Source of the DNA: Cantharellus purpuraceus
Taxonomy: Eukaryota; Basidiomycota; Agaricomycetes; Cantharellales; Hydnaceae
Direction: 5' to 3'
Assembly: GCA_025174535.1 (NCBI GenBank)
Contig: JALBUN010000023.1
Span: forward strand, 3,472,001-3,536,000
Length of the DNA stretch: 64,000 bases
Both the position numbers and the translations under genes were made by a program. Shown piece by piece: positions 11,822 through 22,002 of this stretch. Under the pieces are notes generated by a model. It was not told where the DNA came from. It saw nothing but the letters and a program-made list of their open reading frames with translations, and ran no database searches. Each line of letters starts with the position of its first letter. Position 1 is the first letter of the stretch.

Positions 11822-12120
11822 GGTCGCAAAGGGAGGAATATGCTTGCACGTAGAACATTAACCTGTGCATTTATATTTGAAACCGTTTTCTTCCAACCCG
11901 GTGCTTACAATCAGGACAGAATTTGAAAGAAGGCACATATGTCGGCTTCAAAGGGGATGCCTCCTGAAGACAAAATGTCACACATTTAAATAGAAAAAGA
12001 TGATTCTATTTGGGGTCTCGAAACTTTGCGTGCTTTGGTATCGTGTCAATTTCTTCGCTCCTGCTGCAGCTCATTAGCATTAGGCATAGCAATGCTATCA
12101 TAACGAGCATTGAACCTTTT
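11822..12120. other. Intergenic
   Basis: 3' flanks of two convergent genes. Nothing recognised. Confidence 0.4.
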
Positions 12121-12396
12121 TCATTCACGACAACCTTCGCACATTGTCAAAGAAGCGTGTCTATAGCGCGTCTGATATTCGTTGAATGCACGACAGGTAT
12201 GGTGGTGGTTGCAAGCCCCATTAATTTGAATGCATCCAAGGCAGTTCGTTTGTGTCCCATGAGGGCAAACTCCTTGAGAATGTGTTTGACTCCTCAGGCA
12301 GTGGGATGACTTGCAGTCTTCCTCGTATGTGCGAGGGTTTGAAGCATGGCCACAGCCCAAGTATTTTGTGTCACCTGCACTAATGGTGAAGCACAT
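12121..12396 (-). CDS. Small Cys-rich hypothetical protein
   Basis: A 91-codon ORF with ATG at 12396 and 11 cysteines arranged as a single Cys, paired CxxC or CxnC spacings (including NCLGC and CEGC at the end), plus HHH and several His. The opening TKYLGCGH followed by spaced Cys resembles a widespread uncharacterised basidiomycete family of short Cys/His proteins that begin with a YxxCGH motif (recalled family pattern, not searched). No signal peptide is visible. A possible upstream exon exists beyond an AG at 12397-12398, so the true N terminus may differ. Function unknown. Confidence 0.5.
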   Translation of the reverse strand: MCFTISAGDTKYLGCGHASNPRTYEEDCKSSHCLRSQTHSQGVCPHGTQTNCLGCIQINGACNHHHTCRAFNEYQTRYRHASLTMCEGCRE

Positions 12397-13336
12397 CTAC
12401 ATATAAGAATGAGTATGCCGCTGGTGCATGACGATGGAGAATACATACGGTACATTGCAATGAGTGTCTACGTGAGGGATATCGTTTCAAGACCTAGGTA
12501 CGTATAGGTGACCCCGATTATGTGGACTCGGGCCGACGTTGTATCTGTCTCCCGATTACCAGTTAGCACAAGCCCTGAACCCTTGCCCATGGTTGTCAAA
12601 CATGCGAACTAGTATACAAGTCGCATTTCGTTGCTGGTGCAGTTGCAAGATCCAGTTCCAGGACGCAAGACATAATGATAACGATGAGAGGCGATCTACA
12701 TCGAAAGAGAAAGCTACTAATTCAACTAGGAATCAAATATTTCCCTCCACCACGAGTATAAGCAATAAGCAATATAGCACAATCATCACAGGAGATGATA
12801 CTGTACCATTTCGTGTCCGAGCCTAATAACTTGAAGATGTTTGTCACGCGTCACGGTGCCTTCGACTATGGTTATGCCGTAGCAAAAATGTATACCAATT
12901 ACTGTACTAAATCGACGGTAGGTTCATGTCATTTTTGCGTGACCACCTGGTCACGCCAGTTCACTACAGGCGGTGACCTGTGACACGTCGGCTTGGTAAG
13001 TTCAGTGAACTTTAGTCCACTGCGCTTCCTGTTAAAGAAATAGAAATATGCTCAGGCATTGTGGGGCATTTTTACACCCCTTGTTACCTGTCATTCAGCA
13101 CAATGTGACGCGTGACGTCCTCCCAAAATGTTCAGTTTAGGAGAGCGTCCAAGCTACTGGGATGGTCTATGGACTTCTTATGGACGCATCATGGGTGTCG
13201 ATAGTGTGGACTGCGTAGGGTCCATAGGTCCAGGTCTACAGGTCAATAGACCAGCTCCTGGCGGCGCGGAACTTCTGCAGTTTAGGGGGTCGTGTGACAT
13301 GTCTACGATCGATTTAATACTAGTAAGTTGAGAATA
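12397..13336. other. Intergenic, nothing coding recognised
   Basis: Short self-similar stretches (TGACC/GGTCA-rich DNA at 12940-12990; GGTCTA/GGTCCA at 13160-13260). Small open frames look random. Confidence 0.4.
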
Positions 13337-13436
13337 TCCCAGGCACTGGGAAAGCTACCATGGCAAGTGGCCATGGCAGAGCAGCCATTAGTCAGCAGTG
13401 AACTCTCGTCATGTGACGCGGTCATGTGAGCAAAGG
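13337..13436. repeat. Left arm of a broken inverted-repeat element (partner 19261-19355)
   Basis: Read from CACTGGGAAA to GTGAGCAAA, this arm matches the reverse complement of 19261-19355 at about four bases in five, including TGGCAGAGCAGC, ATTAGTCAGC and TCATGTGACGCG. The arm ends one base-pair step before the next repeat starts. The pair probably were the arms of one small inverted-repeat element that has since been filled by the insertions between them. Confidence 0.75.
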
Positions 13437-13443
13437 CGGTCTT

Positions 13444-14136
13444 TGTTCAGACTCACGGCAACGGAGTCCTCAGCATCTCCTACGTCGTGCACCCATCACT
13501 CCCACCACAGGTGAAGTTCACTCAGTTGTAAATCCTTAAGTGTGAACTGAAGTCTTGCGCTCAGTTGTAAATACTTAAGGGTGTGACTAGCACATCAGGT
13601 GATCGTCTGGGTTGTGCTGTACTCACCATTACTGCCATCGTTCTTGCAATCGCCACAAGCGTTCCAACCCTGTTTTCTCCCTCACTATCGTTGTCGTCGC
13701 ACGCGACATTATGTCATTCTTTCAAGTCATTGACTACTGCTCACAGCACCCGGATCTTCGAGCCATATCCGTCAATGAACTCTTTCTTTACTTATCCCTC
13801 ATCCGGCATTTAAAGCCTCGCATTGATTTTGCGTTTTCTTCATCACACGTTGCAAACCGGAACTGATAGTAGGGCATGTAGTCGTCAACCGACAGTGCGT
13901 GTCGTTAGTTATGTACGTGTTATGGCTCGGTGCAGTGGATTGTGGGGTGATGGAGACTGGAGTGTGACTCTGGCTCCACGACGAGTATGACCGATTGCAC
14001 CTTTGTAACCCTTAAGGATTGACAACTGAGCGCAAGGCTTCAGTTCAATTTAAGGATTTACACCTGAGCACTTCAGGTCACCTAAGTGCTTGGTGGTGGG
14101 AGTGATGGATGCACGACGTTGCTGTGAGTCTGAACA
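13444..14136. mobile_element. TIR DNA element (~690 bp, non-autonomous)
   Basis: Both ends read TGTTCAGACTCAC inwards. The first ~130 bp and last ~130 bp are imperfect inverted repeats sharing CATCACTCCCACCAC, GTAAATCCTTAA and CTTGCGCTCAGTTGT. The left arm carries a ~20-bp insertion near 13465 relative to the right. The interior holds a short frame (13711-13866) beginning MSFFQVIDYCSQHPDLR that I cannot assign. No clear target-site duplication could be fixed. The superfamily is unknown. Confidence 0.7.
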
Positions 14137-14393
14137 ATCTATCTATCATATAATAAAAAGGCCATGGTGGGTCCATGGGTGCTTTCTGACATAAGCTTAT
14201 GTAAGCTTACTTAATATTGCATAAGCACAGGTCAGGTGACAAGTCGCGGCACGCTCAATGCGCGCTTGCGAAATGAAAATTTTCATTCGCTTTCTACTCC
14301 CGACCTCCACAAGCTCGCTCGCCGTCTTGCTGATAGCTGTCGCTCTCCTGGCTCTCCCTGTCTGTAGCTCTTGCTCTCTGTTGCTGTCTACTA

Positions 14394-14510
14394 GCTCTTG
14401 CTGTTGGTCGCTGTACTAGCTCTTGCTGTTGGTCGCTGTACTAGCTCTTGCTGTTGGTCGCTGTACTAGCTCTTGCTGTTGGTCGCTGTACTAGCTCTTG
14501 CTGTCTGTTG
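14394..14510. repeat. 25-bp tandem repeat
   Basis: Three to four near-exact copies of CTTGCTGTTGGTCGCTGTAC plus TAGCT. A degenerate version occurs in unit B at 16450-16640, and blocks containing ACAATCTGACGCTGTCCGG are repeated three times between 14515 and 14665. Confidence 0.85.
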
Positions 14511-14664
14511 CTGTCTACAATCTGACGCTGTCCGGTGTTGCTGATAGCTGTCGCTCTCTCTTGCTGTCTGTCGCTGTCTACAATCTGACGCTGTCCGGTA
14601 TATTTTCACTTGATGATACTAGCTTTTGCTGTCTGTCGCTGTCTACAATCTGATGCTGTCCGGT

Positions 14665-15540
14665 TTATTTTAGCTTGCACTCGCGTCCGCACTCGCACTC
14701 ACGCCTCCTCCAGCCCACACTCGCATCCGCACCCGCACTGACGCCCCTCCAGCTCCACTCGCGTTCGCGCTGCACCGCACTCGCGCCCCCTCCAGCCTGC
14801 ACTCGCGTCTGCAGTCGCATTCGCACTCGCGTCCCCTCCAGCCCGCACTTGCGCCCCCTCCAGCCCACACTCGCGTCCGCACTGGCACTCGCATTCGCAC
14901 TCGCGTCCGCACCCGCACTCGCGCCCCTCCAGCCCACACTCGCGTCCGCACTCGCGCCGCCTCTAGCCCGTACTCGCGCGCCCCCTCCAGCCCAAACTTG
15001 GGTCCGCACCCACACTCAGGCCTCCTCCAGCCCAGACTCGCGTCCGCACCCGCACTGACGCCCCTCCAGCTCCACTTGCGTTCGCGCTGCACCCGCACTC
15101 GCGCCCCCTCCAGCCCCCACTCGCGTTCACGCCGCACCCGGACTCGCGCCCTCGCACTCGCGTCCCTACAGCCCACACTCGCGTCCGACTCGCACTCGCG
15201 CCCCCTCTATCCCGTACTCGCGCCCCCTCCAACCCACACTCGCGCCCTCGCACTCGCGTCCCTACAGCCCACACTCGCATCCGACTCGCACTCGCGCCCC
15301 CTCTATCCCGTACTCGCGCCTCCCCTCCAGCCCACACTCGCGTCCGCACCCACACTCGCGCCTCCTCCAGCCCACACTCACGTGCACACCCGCACTGACG
15401 CCACCTCCAGCCCGCACTCGCGTCCACACCCTCACTCGCGCCCCCTCTAGCCCGCACTCGCGTCCGACTCACACTCGCGCCCCCTCCAGCCCACACTCGC
15501 GTCTGCACTCGCGCCCGCACCCCCTCCAGCCCGCATGGGT
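14665..15540. repeat. GC-rich minisatellite (unit A)
   Basis: Degenerate tandem array built from CGCACTCGCGCC, CCCTCCAGCCC and ACACTCGCGTCCGCACC. It gives long Arg/Ala/Ser/Pro- or Gly/Ala/Arg-rich frames on both strands. These are open only because the array lacks stops and should not be called genes. Confidence 0.9.
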
Positions 15541-15874
15541 GCCCGCTGACATGCACCGTGTTGTCCCCGCCACCCAGTCCGTCCCACATGCCCCGCCAGC
15601 ATCCACCCCGGCGCAGGTGGCGACGACGCATACGGTGTACCCCCCGACGACAGAGACGACGACGGCCCGGAGGAGGGCGCACCACTTTCGCCTGCGCACT
15701 AGCGCCCGCACTCGCACCTGCCGTACTTGCCCCTGCCAACATGTATTTAGTGAAAAAATAGTTTAATTCTTTGTTATTACTTTACTTTTTTGAGCAAAGA
15801 GTTATTCAGAGATTAATGGTATTTAAGTTGACAAACGCTAAGGACAAATGGAAAATAAAGATGACATGAGAGAG

Positions 15875-15945
15875 ATTTGAACCTCCAACCAAATAAAAAA
15901 ACACATGCGGCTGACCACTGATCCAAAGTACTCAATGCAACTGCT
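15875..15945 (-). ncRNA. tRNA-derived SINE-like segment, pol III promoter boxes (unit A)
   Basis: On the minus strand TGGATCAGTGGTCAGC (A-box-like) is followed about 30 nt later by GGAGGTTCAAATCTC (B box consensus GGTTCRANNCC). A nearly identical segment occurs in unit B. The cloverleaf is degenerate and the inter-box DNA is T-rich, so this is tRNA-derived rather than a tRNA gene. Confidence 0.55.
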
Positions 15946-16759
15946 CTGCATCATGCTATATATTATAGTACTGCCAAAGGAATATGTATGGACAGATCAG
16001 AGGAGGGTTTGATGTGGTGTATCTGAGTGCATCAAAAGATGTACACATCCAAAATCACATGTACACATCCAAATCAACACATACATATCCATGGTGACCT
16101 CCTGAACTCAATATATGATGTGTGCATATATGCATTTCTAATCCACATGTAAAAGCACTATCCATCCCATAAAATTCTAATCCATGCATAAAAGCATTTT
16201 TTAATGCACTAAATCTAATGCATGCATATAAGATCTACTTGGGTCCTTCCGAAGGAAGGGGTACTCTGCTAGTATAATACAAAAGGCCTAGGTGGGTTGT
16301 GGGCGCACGCTTATGTCAGCTTATCTAATCTGCGCCAGCCTCCCGTTCACCTGCTGTCCGGTCATGTGACAAGTCGCGTGAGGTTGCTGAGTGCGCGCTT
16401 GCAAAAATGAAAATTTTCATTCACTTTCTACCCCCGACCTCCACCAGCTCGCTGTCCACAATCTGTTCTCTACTAGCTCTTGCTGTCTTTTGCTGTCTGC
16501 TAGCTCTTGCTCCCTGTTGCTGTCTACTAGCTCTTGCTGTCTGTCATTGTCTACTAGCTTCTTGCTCCCTGTTGGTGTACTCTTGCTCTCTGTTGGTGTA
16601 CTCTTGCTCTCTGTTGCTGTCTACTAGCTCTTGCTGTGGGTCACTGTCTACAATCTGACGCTGCCCGGTATATTTTAACTTGATACTAGCTTTTGTTGTC
16701 TGTCGCTGTCTGCAATCTGACGCTGTCCAGTTTATTTGACTGCTATAACTAGCTAGCCA

Positions 16760-17350
16760 TCACCCAGCACTCGCGTCCGCGCGCGCACTCGGGCCCCCTC
16801 CAGCCCACAGTCGCGTCCGCACTCGCACTCGGGCCCCCTCTAGCTCGCACTCGCGTCCGCATCCGTACTCGCGCCTCCTCCAGCCCAAACTCGCGTCCGC
16901 ACCCGCACTGACGCCCCCTCCAGCCCTCACTCGCGTTCGCGCTGCACCCGCACTTGCGCCCCCTCCAGCCTACACTCGCGTCTGCACTCGCACTCGCGCC
17001 CATCCAGCCCACAGTCGCATCCGCACTCGCACTCACGCCCCCTCTAGCTTGCACTCGCGCCCCCTCTAGCCCGTACTCGCGCCCCCTCCAGCCCAAACTT
17101 GCGTCCGCACCCGCACTGACGCCCCCTCCAGCCCCCACTCGCGTCCGCACCCGCACTGACGCCTCCTACAGCCCTCACTCGCATTCGCACTCGCGTCCGC
17201 ACCCGCACTTGCGCTGCCTCCAGCCCACACTCGCATTCGACTCGCATCCGCACCCCCCGCGCCGCCTCCAGCCCGCACTTGCGTCCGCATTCGCACTGAC
17301 GCCCCCTCCAGCCCACACTCACGTTCACGCCGCACCCCACACTCGCGCCC
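16760..17350. repeat. GC-rich minisatellite (unit B, first block)
   Basis: Same CGCACTCGCGCC / CCCCTCCAGCCC array as in unit A. It stops where the exon-like fragment begins. Confidence 0.9.
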
Positions 17351-18095
17351 CCTGGCCGTAGGTACTCTATATATCTCCGGCGGATTCAGAGATCGCGAGT
17401 GACGTGCACCGCACGTCGTCCTTTTTCAACGCCCCTCGCGCCGCACATCAACCTCACCATCGAGTTCGCGCCCACCGAGCGCGGCGGACGTCCCACCTGC
17501 CGGGTGCGCAAGTTCAGCGTCTGGCACATCCCCATGAGAAAGGTACCTGCACCCGCCGCACTCCCACCCGCCCCCTCCAGTCCCGGCGAGATTTTTTGGT
17601 TCGCTTTCTACCCCCAACGATCTCCACAAGCCGCTGTTGCGGCCCACAACGTGAGTGACTTGGTGTACTTGGTGTATATAACTAACTATGGCGGTAGGTA
17701 CTCTATATATCGCCGACGATTCAGAGATCGCGAGTGGCGTGCACCACGCGCCGTCCTTTTTCAACGCCCCTCGCGCTGCACATCAACCTCACCATCGAGT
17801 TCGCGCCCACCAAGCGCGGCGGAGGTCCCACCTGCTGGGTGCGCGAGTTCAGCGTCTGGCGCATCCCCCTGAGAAAGGTACCTGCACCCGCCCCCTTGCA
17901 CTCGCCGCACTCGCACCCGCCTCCTCCAGCCCATCTGCCACCCAGGGCAGGCCAGAATCCCACACCACCCATCGCGTCTCTGCATCTCTGACCTCAACAT
18001 TTGCTGCCCCAGCCTGCTCTACAGCACCATCGTAGATGTGGGCGAACGCGTCACACTTGCCGGATATACCTCCGACTTCACATTCTCCAATTCCC
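17351..18095 (+). pseudogene. Captured, duplicated host-exon fragments inside unit B
   Basis: Two copies (17355-17542 and 17695-17878) of a protein-like frame containing RPFSTPLA, HINLTIEFAPT, GGRPTCRVRKFSVW (or GGGPTCWVREFSVW) and HIPMRK or RIPLRK. Each is followed by a GTACCTGCACCC splice donor. Between them lies a short GEIFWFAFYPQR stretch. After a CCCCAG acceptor near 18010, a second exon-like frame reads SLLYSTIVDVGERVTLAGYT to about 18095. Codon-like conservation between the copies, plus donor and acceptor signals, suggest pieces of one host gene captured with an intron. The gene of origin was not recognised. Confidence 0.5.
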
Positions 18096-18194
18096 GCACC
18101 CGCCGCACTCGCTCCTCCACAACTCCCGCATCCGCCGCACTTGCCGCCGCACCCACCGCACCCAACGCACTTGCCCCCTCCGCACCCGCACCTG

Positions 18195-18520
18195 CTCCCT
18201 CCAGCCCACACTCGCATCCGACTCGCATCCGCACCCGCCGCGCCGCCTCCAGCCCCACTCGCGTCCACACCCACACTCGCGCCTCTTCCAGCCCACACTC
18301 GCAGACTCGCATCCGCATCCGTCGCGCCGCCTCCAGCCCGCACTCGCGTCCGCACCTGCACTCGCGCCGCCTCCAGCTCACACTCGCGTCCTCGCGTCTG
18401 ACTCGCACTTGCGCCCTCTCCAGCCCTCACTCGCGCCCCCTGCAGCCCACACTCGCGTCCGCACCCGCACTGTTGTCCGACTCGCGCTCGCACCCCCTCC
18501 AGCCCGCATGCGTGCCCGCT
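18195..18520. repeat. GC-rich minisatellite (unit B, second block)
   Basis: Same array family as 14665-15540, mixed with CGCATCCGCACCCGCCGCGC variants. Confidence 0.85.
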
Positions 18521-18624
18521 GGCGACCGCTCGCGCCTGCGCACTAGCGCCCGCATTCGCACTGCTGCACTTGCCCCCTGCCCCCGCACGCGCGACTTGAC
18601 AAACCCTAAGGACAAATGGAAAAT

Positions 18625-18700
18625 AAAAATGACGAGAGATTTGAACCTGCAACAAAACAGAAAAGATGCATGCAGTTAACCACTGATCCCGGACACAGAC
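18625..18700 (-). ncRNA. tRNA-derived SINE-like segment, pol III promoter boxes (unit B)
   Basis: Minus strand reads GGGATCAGTGGTTAACTGCA (A-box-like) and, about 30 nt on, GCAGGTTCAAATCTC (B box). It is flanked on the same side as in unit A by AAGGACAAATGGAAAATAAA. The A box is closer to a real tRNA here than in unit A. Confidence 0.6.
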
Positions 18701-18924
18701 AGATGCCCATCACGCCATATATTATAGGGGTTTGTCTCAAGTACCACCAAAGGAATATGTATGAATAGATTAGAGGAGGATTGGAAATTTGATGTGGTGT
18801 ATCTGAGTGTATCTGAAAAAGACATACACTTCCAAAATCACACGTACACATCCATGGTGACCTCCTGAACCCACCAGGCCATGACTGCCTGAACCCATCC
18901 ATATATGATGTGTGTATATATGCA

Positions 18925-19210
18925 TTTCTAATCCATGCATGAAAGCACTTCCTAACCTGCACGAAAAAGCACTTCCTAACCCACATGTAAAAGCACTTCC
19001 TAACCCATGCGTAAAAGCATTTCCTAACCCGCACATAAAAGCACTTCCTAACCCACACATAAAAGCACTTCCTAACCCACATGTAAAAGCCTTTTCTAAT
19101 CCCCACGTAAAAGCATTTTCTAATCCCCACGTAAAAGCATTTTCTAATCCACACATAAAAGCATTTTCCAATCTGTGCATAAAAGCATTGTCTAATGCAT
19201 GCATATAAGA
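18925..19210. repeat. ~24-bp tandem array, about 11 copies
   Basis: Copies of TAAAAGCACTTCCTAACCCA with variable ends, becoming GCATTTTCTAATCC towards the right. Unit A has only two or three decayed copies (16130-16220). A 238-codon minus-strand frame through it is an artefact of the periodicity. Confidence 0.85.
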
Positions 19211-19260
19211 TGTGATGACCACCGAAATGGGTCCTTCCGAAGGAAGGGGTCTCACCTAGT

Positions 19261-19355
19261 TTGCTCACATGACGCGTCACATGATGGGAGTCCAGACCGC
19301 TGACTAATAGCTGCTCTGCCATAGCAAACGGCCATGGTAATTTTCCCAGCGGACG
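19261..19355. repeat. Right arm of the broken inverted-repeat element
   Basis: Reverse complement of 13337-13436. It starts one base after the CTAG end of Helitron-like unit B. Confidence 0.75.
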
Positions 19356-19762
19356 CGAATTTATGGCTTCTCCATGCTATATTTTTATGTACACTGCATT
19401 GTCACGGACTCGGACTGCGCGCCAGTGATGATATCTAGTGGTAGCACAAACCACTAAGTATAATTTTCCTGTTGACGATCTATAACATACATATCGGCCT
19501 GTAGTTTCGCACGGGTGTTCTGGCATAGGACGCTCGGGCACGGGGAAGGATGAAGGTGAAAGACAGCCACTACGCATCCCTTACAATTAGCTGGAGGCAA
19601 CATGCTGCGTGAAGCGCCTCTTCGTTTCATAGTGGGACGTCAAGTATTGGGGACATGGTAAACGCAGCTGCTGGCGATGGTATATGGGTATGCTATTGGA
19701 GTGTAAGGCTAGATAGTCCCTAAGGCATAAAGCTATGGATCACCCGGGAATATCAGCGAGGC
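19356..19762. other. Intergenic, 3' of the glycosyltransferase
   Basis: No gene or known repeat recognised. Confidence 0.4.
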
Positions 19763-22002
19763 CTATAGTCTTGCGTTCCGGTTGAACAGAGATTCAAATT
19801 GGTTCGGAATTTGCGGGGAACATGGGGGTCGACATCCGGATCTGTTACAATAGTCAGTCAGAAATCTCCGCAGATCCTTCAGCGCCTCCCCGCCTTCCTC
19901 CCATTCCTCCTTCCACTTGTCTCTCAATGATTCCGCATTCTGTCTCTTTCGCTTCCCTTCAGACCCTCGAGCTTTTTGCAATATACTGCGTGCCTCAGCT
20001 GCGATGGCTTTCACTGTACCTGTAGGCTGCACCCCACGATAAAGTGGCTTCAATCCAGGTCCCGTACGAACTTCAACCATCTCAAACGCCACGTCGAGGC
20101 TTAGAGTAAGATGTGCAGCATTCCCTGGTTGATCAGCGTCAAGTGGCCACGCAATCCTGCAGGAACGGACGGAGAAGGGACAAGGAGTAAGAAGTTATAT
20201 CAATGCATTTTGTGCGACGTGACGTACATTGGTATCCCTGATGCCAACGCCTCTGTTACGCTATTTTGCCCACAATGTGTCAGGAACCATCCAGTGGCCT
20301 AAAAATAGACTTCTCGATGAACAGAAATTGATTTCGATCGTGGCATTTGAAACTGACCGGATGGTTCAATATGGTCTGCTGAGGCGACCAGGCTGACAGA
20401 AGACCAATTCCAGACTTCTTAGTCTTCTCGGCGTAACTGGGTGGGATAACAGCGTTATGTGAGGCATGAGACAAGATCTAACATCGCACTCAATATCGAG
20501 CTAGAAGGGAAATAGGGAGATGCTCACAAATGGAAAGTCAAGCTCCAGAAGGGCATCCACTAGTATCCAAACGTGTTCATTCCTCGTGGGCCACCAGTAG
20601 CTTCCAAAGGAGACCTAGCAGTAGATACAGAGGTCATCCACTCGTCCAATAACATATGCAAGTGTGAATTACGTAGACAAGAGAACGCTTTCCGTGGCTT
20701 TTCAGCGTCTTTTCAAGGAAGGCTTGGATTTCTCCCCCATTATTTGAAGAATCAATTTCCATCTTCTTTGCTGTGTCCGAGAGCCCAGTGTCCCCGAAGC
20801 CAGGAGGAACCAATGGGCCAACAGCATAGACTGGACGATTGGTCTCCCTGAGCCACATGCTCATCGCCTCGAGGCTCATCTGGTCATAGGCGGCACTTGA
20901 GACTGATACGAATCCGTCACATTCACGAGCAAACCTACGAGCGCAGTGGTAGTAGTCAATGGGAGCCAACAGCGATCGAATCACATAAAAGACAAAAAGC
21001 GAACGCACATATACGCAGCCATAGAGATGCCGTTCTGGGTGACTGTAAGTGTTGGCTAGTAAAATGTTACCCGCGCCAACGTTAATCATCATCAGCGCCG
21101 GCGCAGTTATTCACGTAGACCACACCTCCTGAGGGAACCATTCATAGTCATACATTGGAGGCGTCCCAGGCACAGTAAGCAGTCTTCCGTATAATGGATG
21201 ATACATCTGGGGCCAAATCTTGGATGACTCGTAAATAATACGAATGGAGTGTGCCAACCTCATTAATGACATCCTTTACTTTCCTCCCAGTCGCTTCAGC
21301 GTGGATCTTGGCCTTCGTTTTCACATCTCCAAACCCTCCGTACTTTTCGGGACCCCATATGTGAAGCGCAGGAGCGGCATACGCGCTCTCCCACCCAAGA
21401 ACAGGAACATCTTTGCCGGTCACAGAACGAATGTGCCGTAAAACCTCAAGGAAGAAAAACTAAAGTTGAAATGAGCAAAATGGTGGCCCTGTGCACACGA
21501 TAACACCTACATCAAGAACGACAACGGACGGCTTCGGCACTACATTAAAGATCCGTTTTGTTTCGAGACATTGGATAGGTTGACAATTTACAAGATCGGA
21601 GTAATAGGCTGGAAACTCTCGCGGTATGATAGGTACTATTGTGAAAGGGTCTGTTCCTTTTCCACCAATGGTAACGAGTCTTTGGGAAGGTCAGTTAAGC
21701 TGATGAACAAACTGGATAGACCTGTCACCTAATATTGGCCTTGGCCCTCGAATCCACCTCGCTTGTAGTGAAGTACCTAGTGATCTCTCGTTCCAGTTGT
21801 TTGTGAAACTCCCCCGCTGACATGAAAGTGATGAAAATATCAGAGCGCTCTTTTACGACTTTACATGCGAGTGCGCAAAGTGGTCTGAGGTGTCCTGGAC
21901 CAATAGGAATATAACGAATCCGTGAGAAACCGTGGACCACTCACCCCAGGCAGGAGCACAGAGCAGAACAAGATGTTCAGAGACAGTAGATTGTGGTTCC
22001 AT
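19763..22002 (-). CDS. UDP-glycosyltransferase (GT1-type, fungal)
   Basis: Predicted 544 aa. Exons in transcript order: 22002-21945, 21894-21729, 21679-21511, 21459-21259, 21206-21126, 21034-21009, 20934-20673, 20614-20528, 20477-20358, 20298-20228, 20156-19763. All joins keep frame. N-terminal acceptor domain: LLCAPAWGHLRPL with the likely catalytic His at residue 21. Middle: VPGTPPMYDYEWFPQE and FARECDGFVSVSSAAYDQ. C-terminal nucleotide-sugar domain: VSFGSYWWPT, GLLSAWSPQQTILNHP, then GWFLTHCGQNSVTEALASGI and WPLDADQPGN (about 393-430), the PSPG-like donor-binding box (HCGQNS where plants have HCGWNS). It transfers sugar from a UDP-sugar to a small acceptor; donor and acceptor are unknown. 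A paralogous relic lies at 5639-6562. An apparent frameshift near 21190 disappears with the 52-nt intron 21207-21258. Confidence 0.88.

Larger units (their letters stand above)
14138..16272 (+). mobile_element. Helitron-like non-autonomous unit A
   Basis: The 3' end has the Helitron signature: hairpin CCTTCC-GAA-GGAAGG (16245-16259), nine bases, then CTAG (16269-16272) followed by T. The left end follows an A and starts TCTATCTATCATATAATAAA, agreeing with the A|TC...CTRR|T rule. Internally it holds CTTGCTGTTGG tandem repeats (14390-14510), a GC-rich minisatellite (14665-15540) and a tRNA-like segment on the minus strand (15875-15945). No Rep/helicase gene is present, so it would be mobilised in trans if at all. 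Confidence 0.6.
16273..19259 (+). mobile_element. Helitron-like non-autonomous unit B (head-to-tail with A)
   Basis: It begins directly after the CTAG of unit A with TATAATACAAAAGGCC, matching A's left end (ATATAATAAAAAGGCC). The following CGCGCTTG, AAATGAAAATTTTCATTC and ACCTCCAC blocks also match. It ends with the same hairpin (19233-19247), eight bases, CTAG (19256-19259) and T. It carries two GC-rich minisatellite blocks, duplicated exon-like fragments (17351-18095), a second tRNA-like segment and an expanded 24-bp array. Head-to-tail joining is a known outcome of Helitron rolling-circle events. Confidence 0.6.

Noticed and set aside
14665..15742. Long Ala/Gly/Arg-rich and Ser/Pro-rich frames (up to 259 codons) on both strands
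   Set aside because: They follow the GC-rich minisatellite, which lacks stop codons in most frames; no domain, no start context and frames change at each repeat variant.
18925..19210. CCTAACCC motifs resembling telomeric repeat
   Set aside because: They occur once per 24-bp unit rather than as a continuous 6-bp array, and the site is internal.
18925..19210. CRISPR-like regular array
   Set aside because: Repeats are contiguous and have no unique spacers; the genome is eukaryotic.
18606..19322. 238-codon minus-strand frame with Cys-Phe-Tyr repeats
   Set aside because: It is the reading of a 24-bp tandem array; the mirrored plus-strand frame is equally open.
21126..21459. Apparent one-base frameshift in the UDP-glycosyltransferase
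   Set aside because: A canonical 52-nt intron (21258 down to 21207) removes it and restores conserved sequence on both sides.
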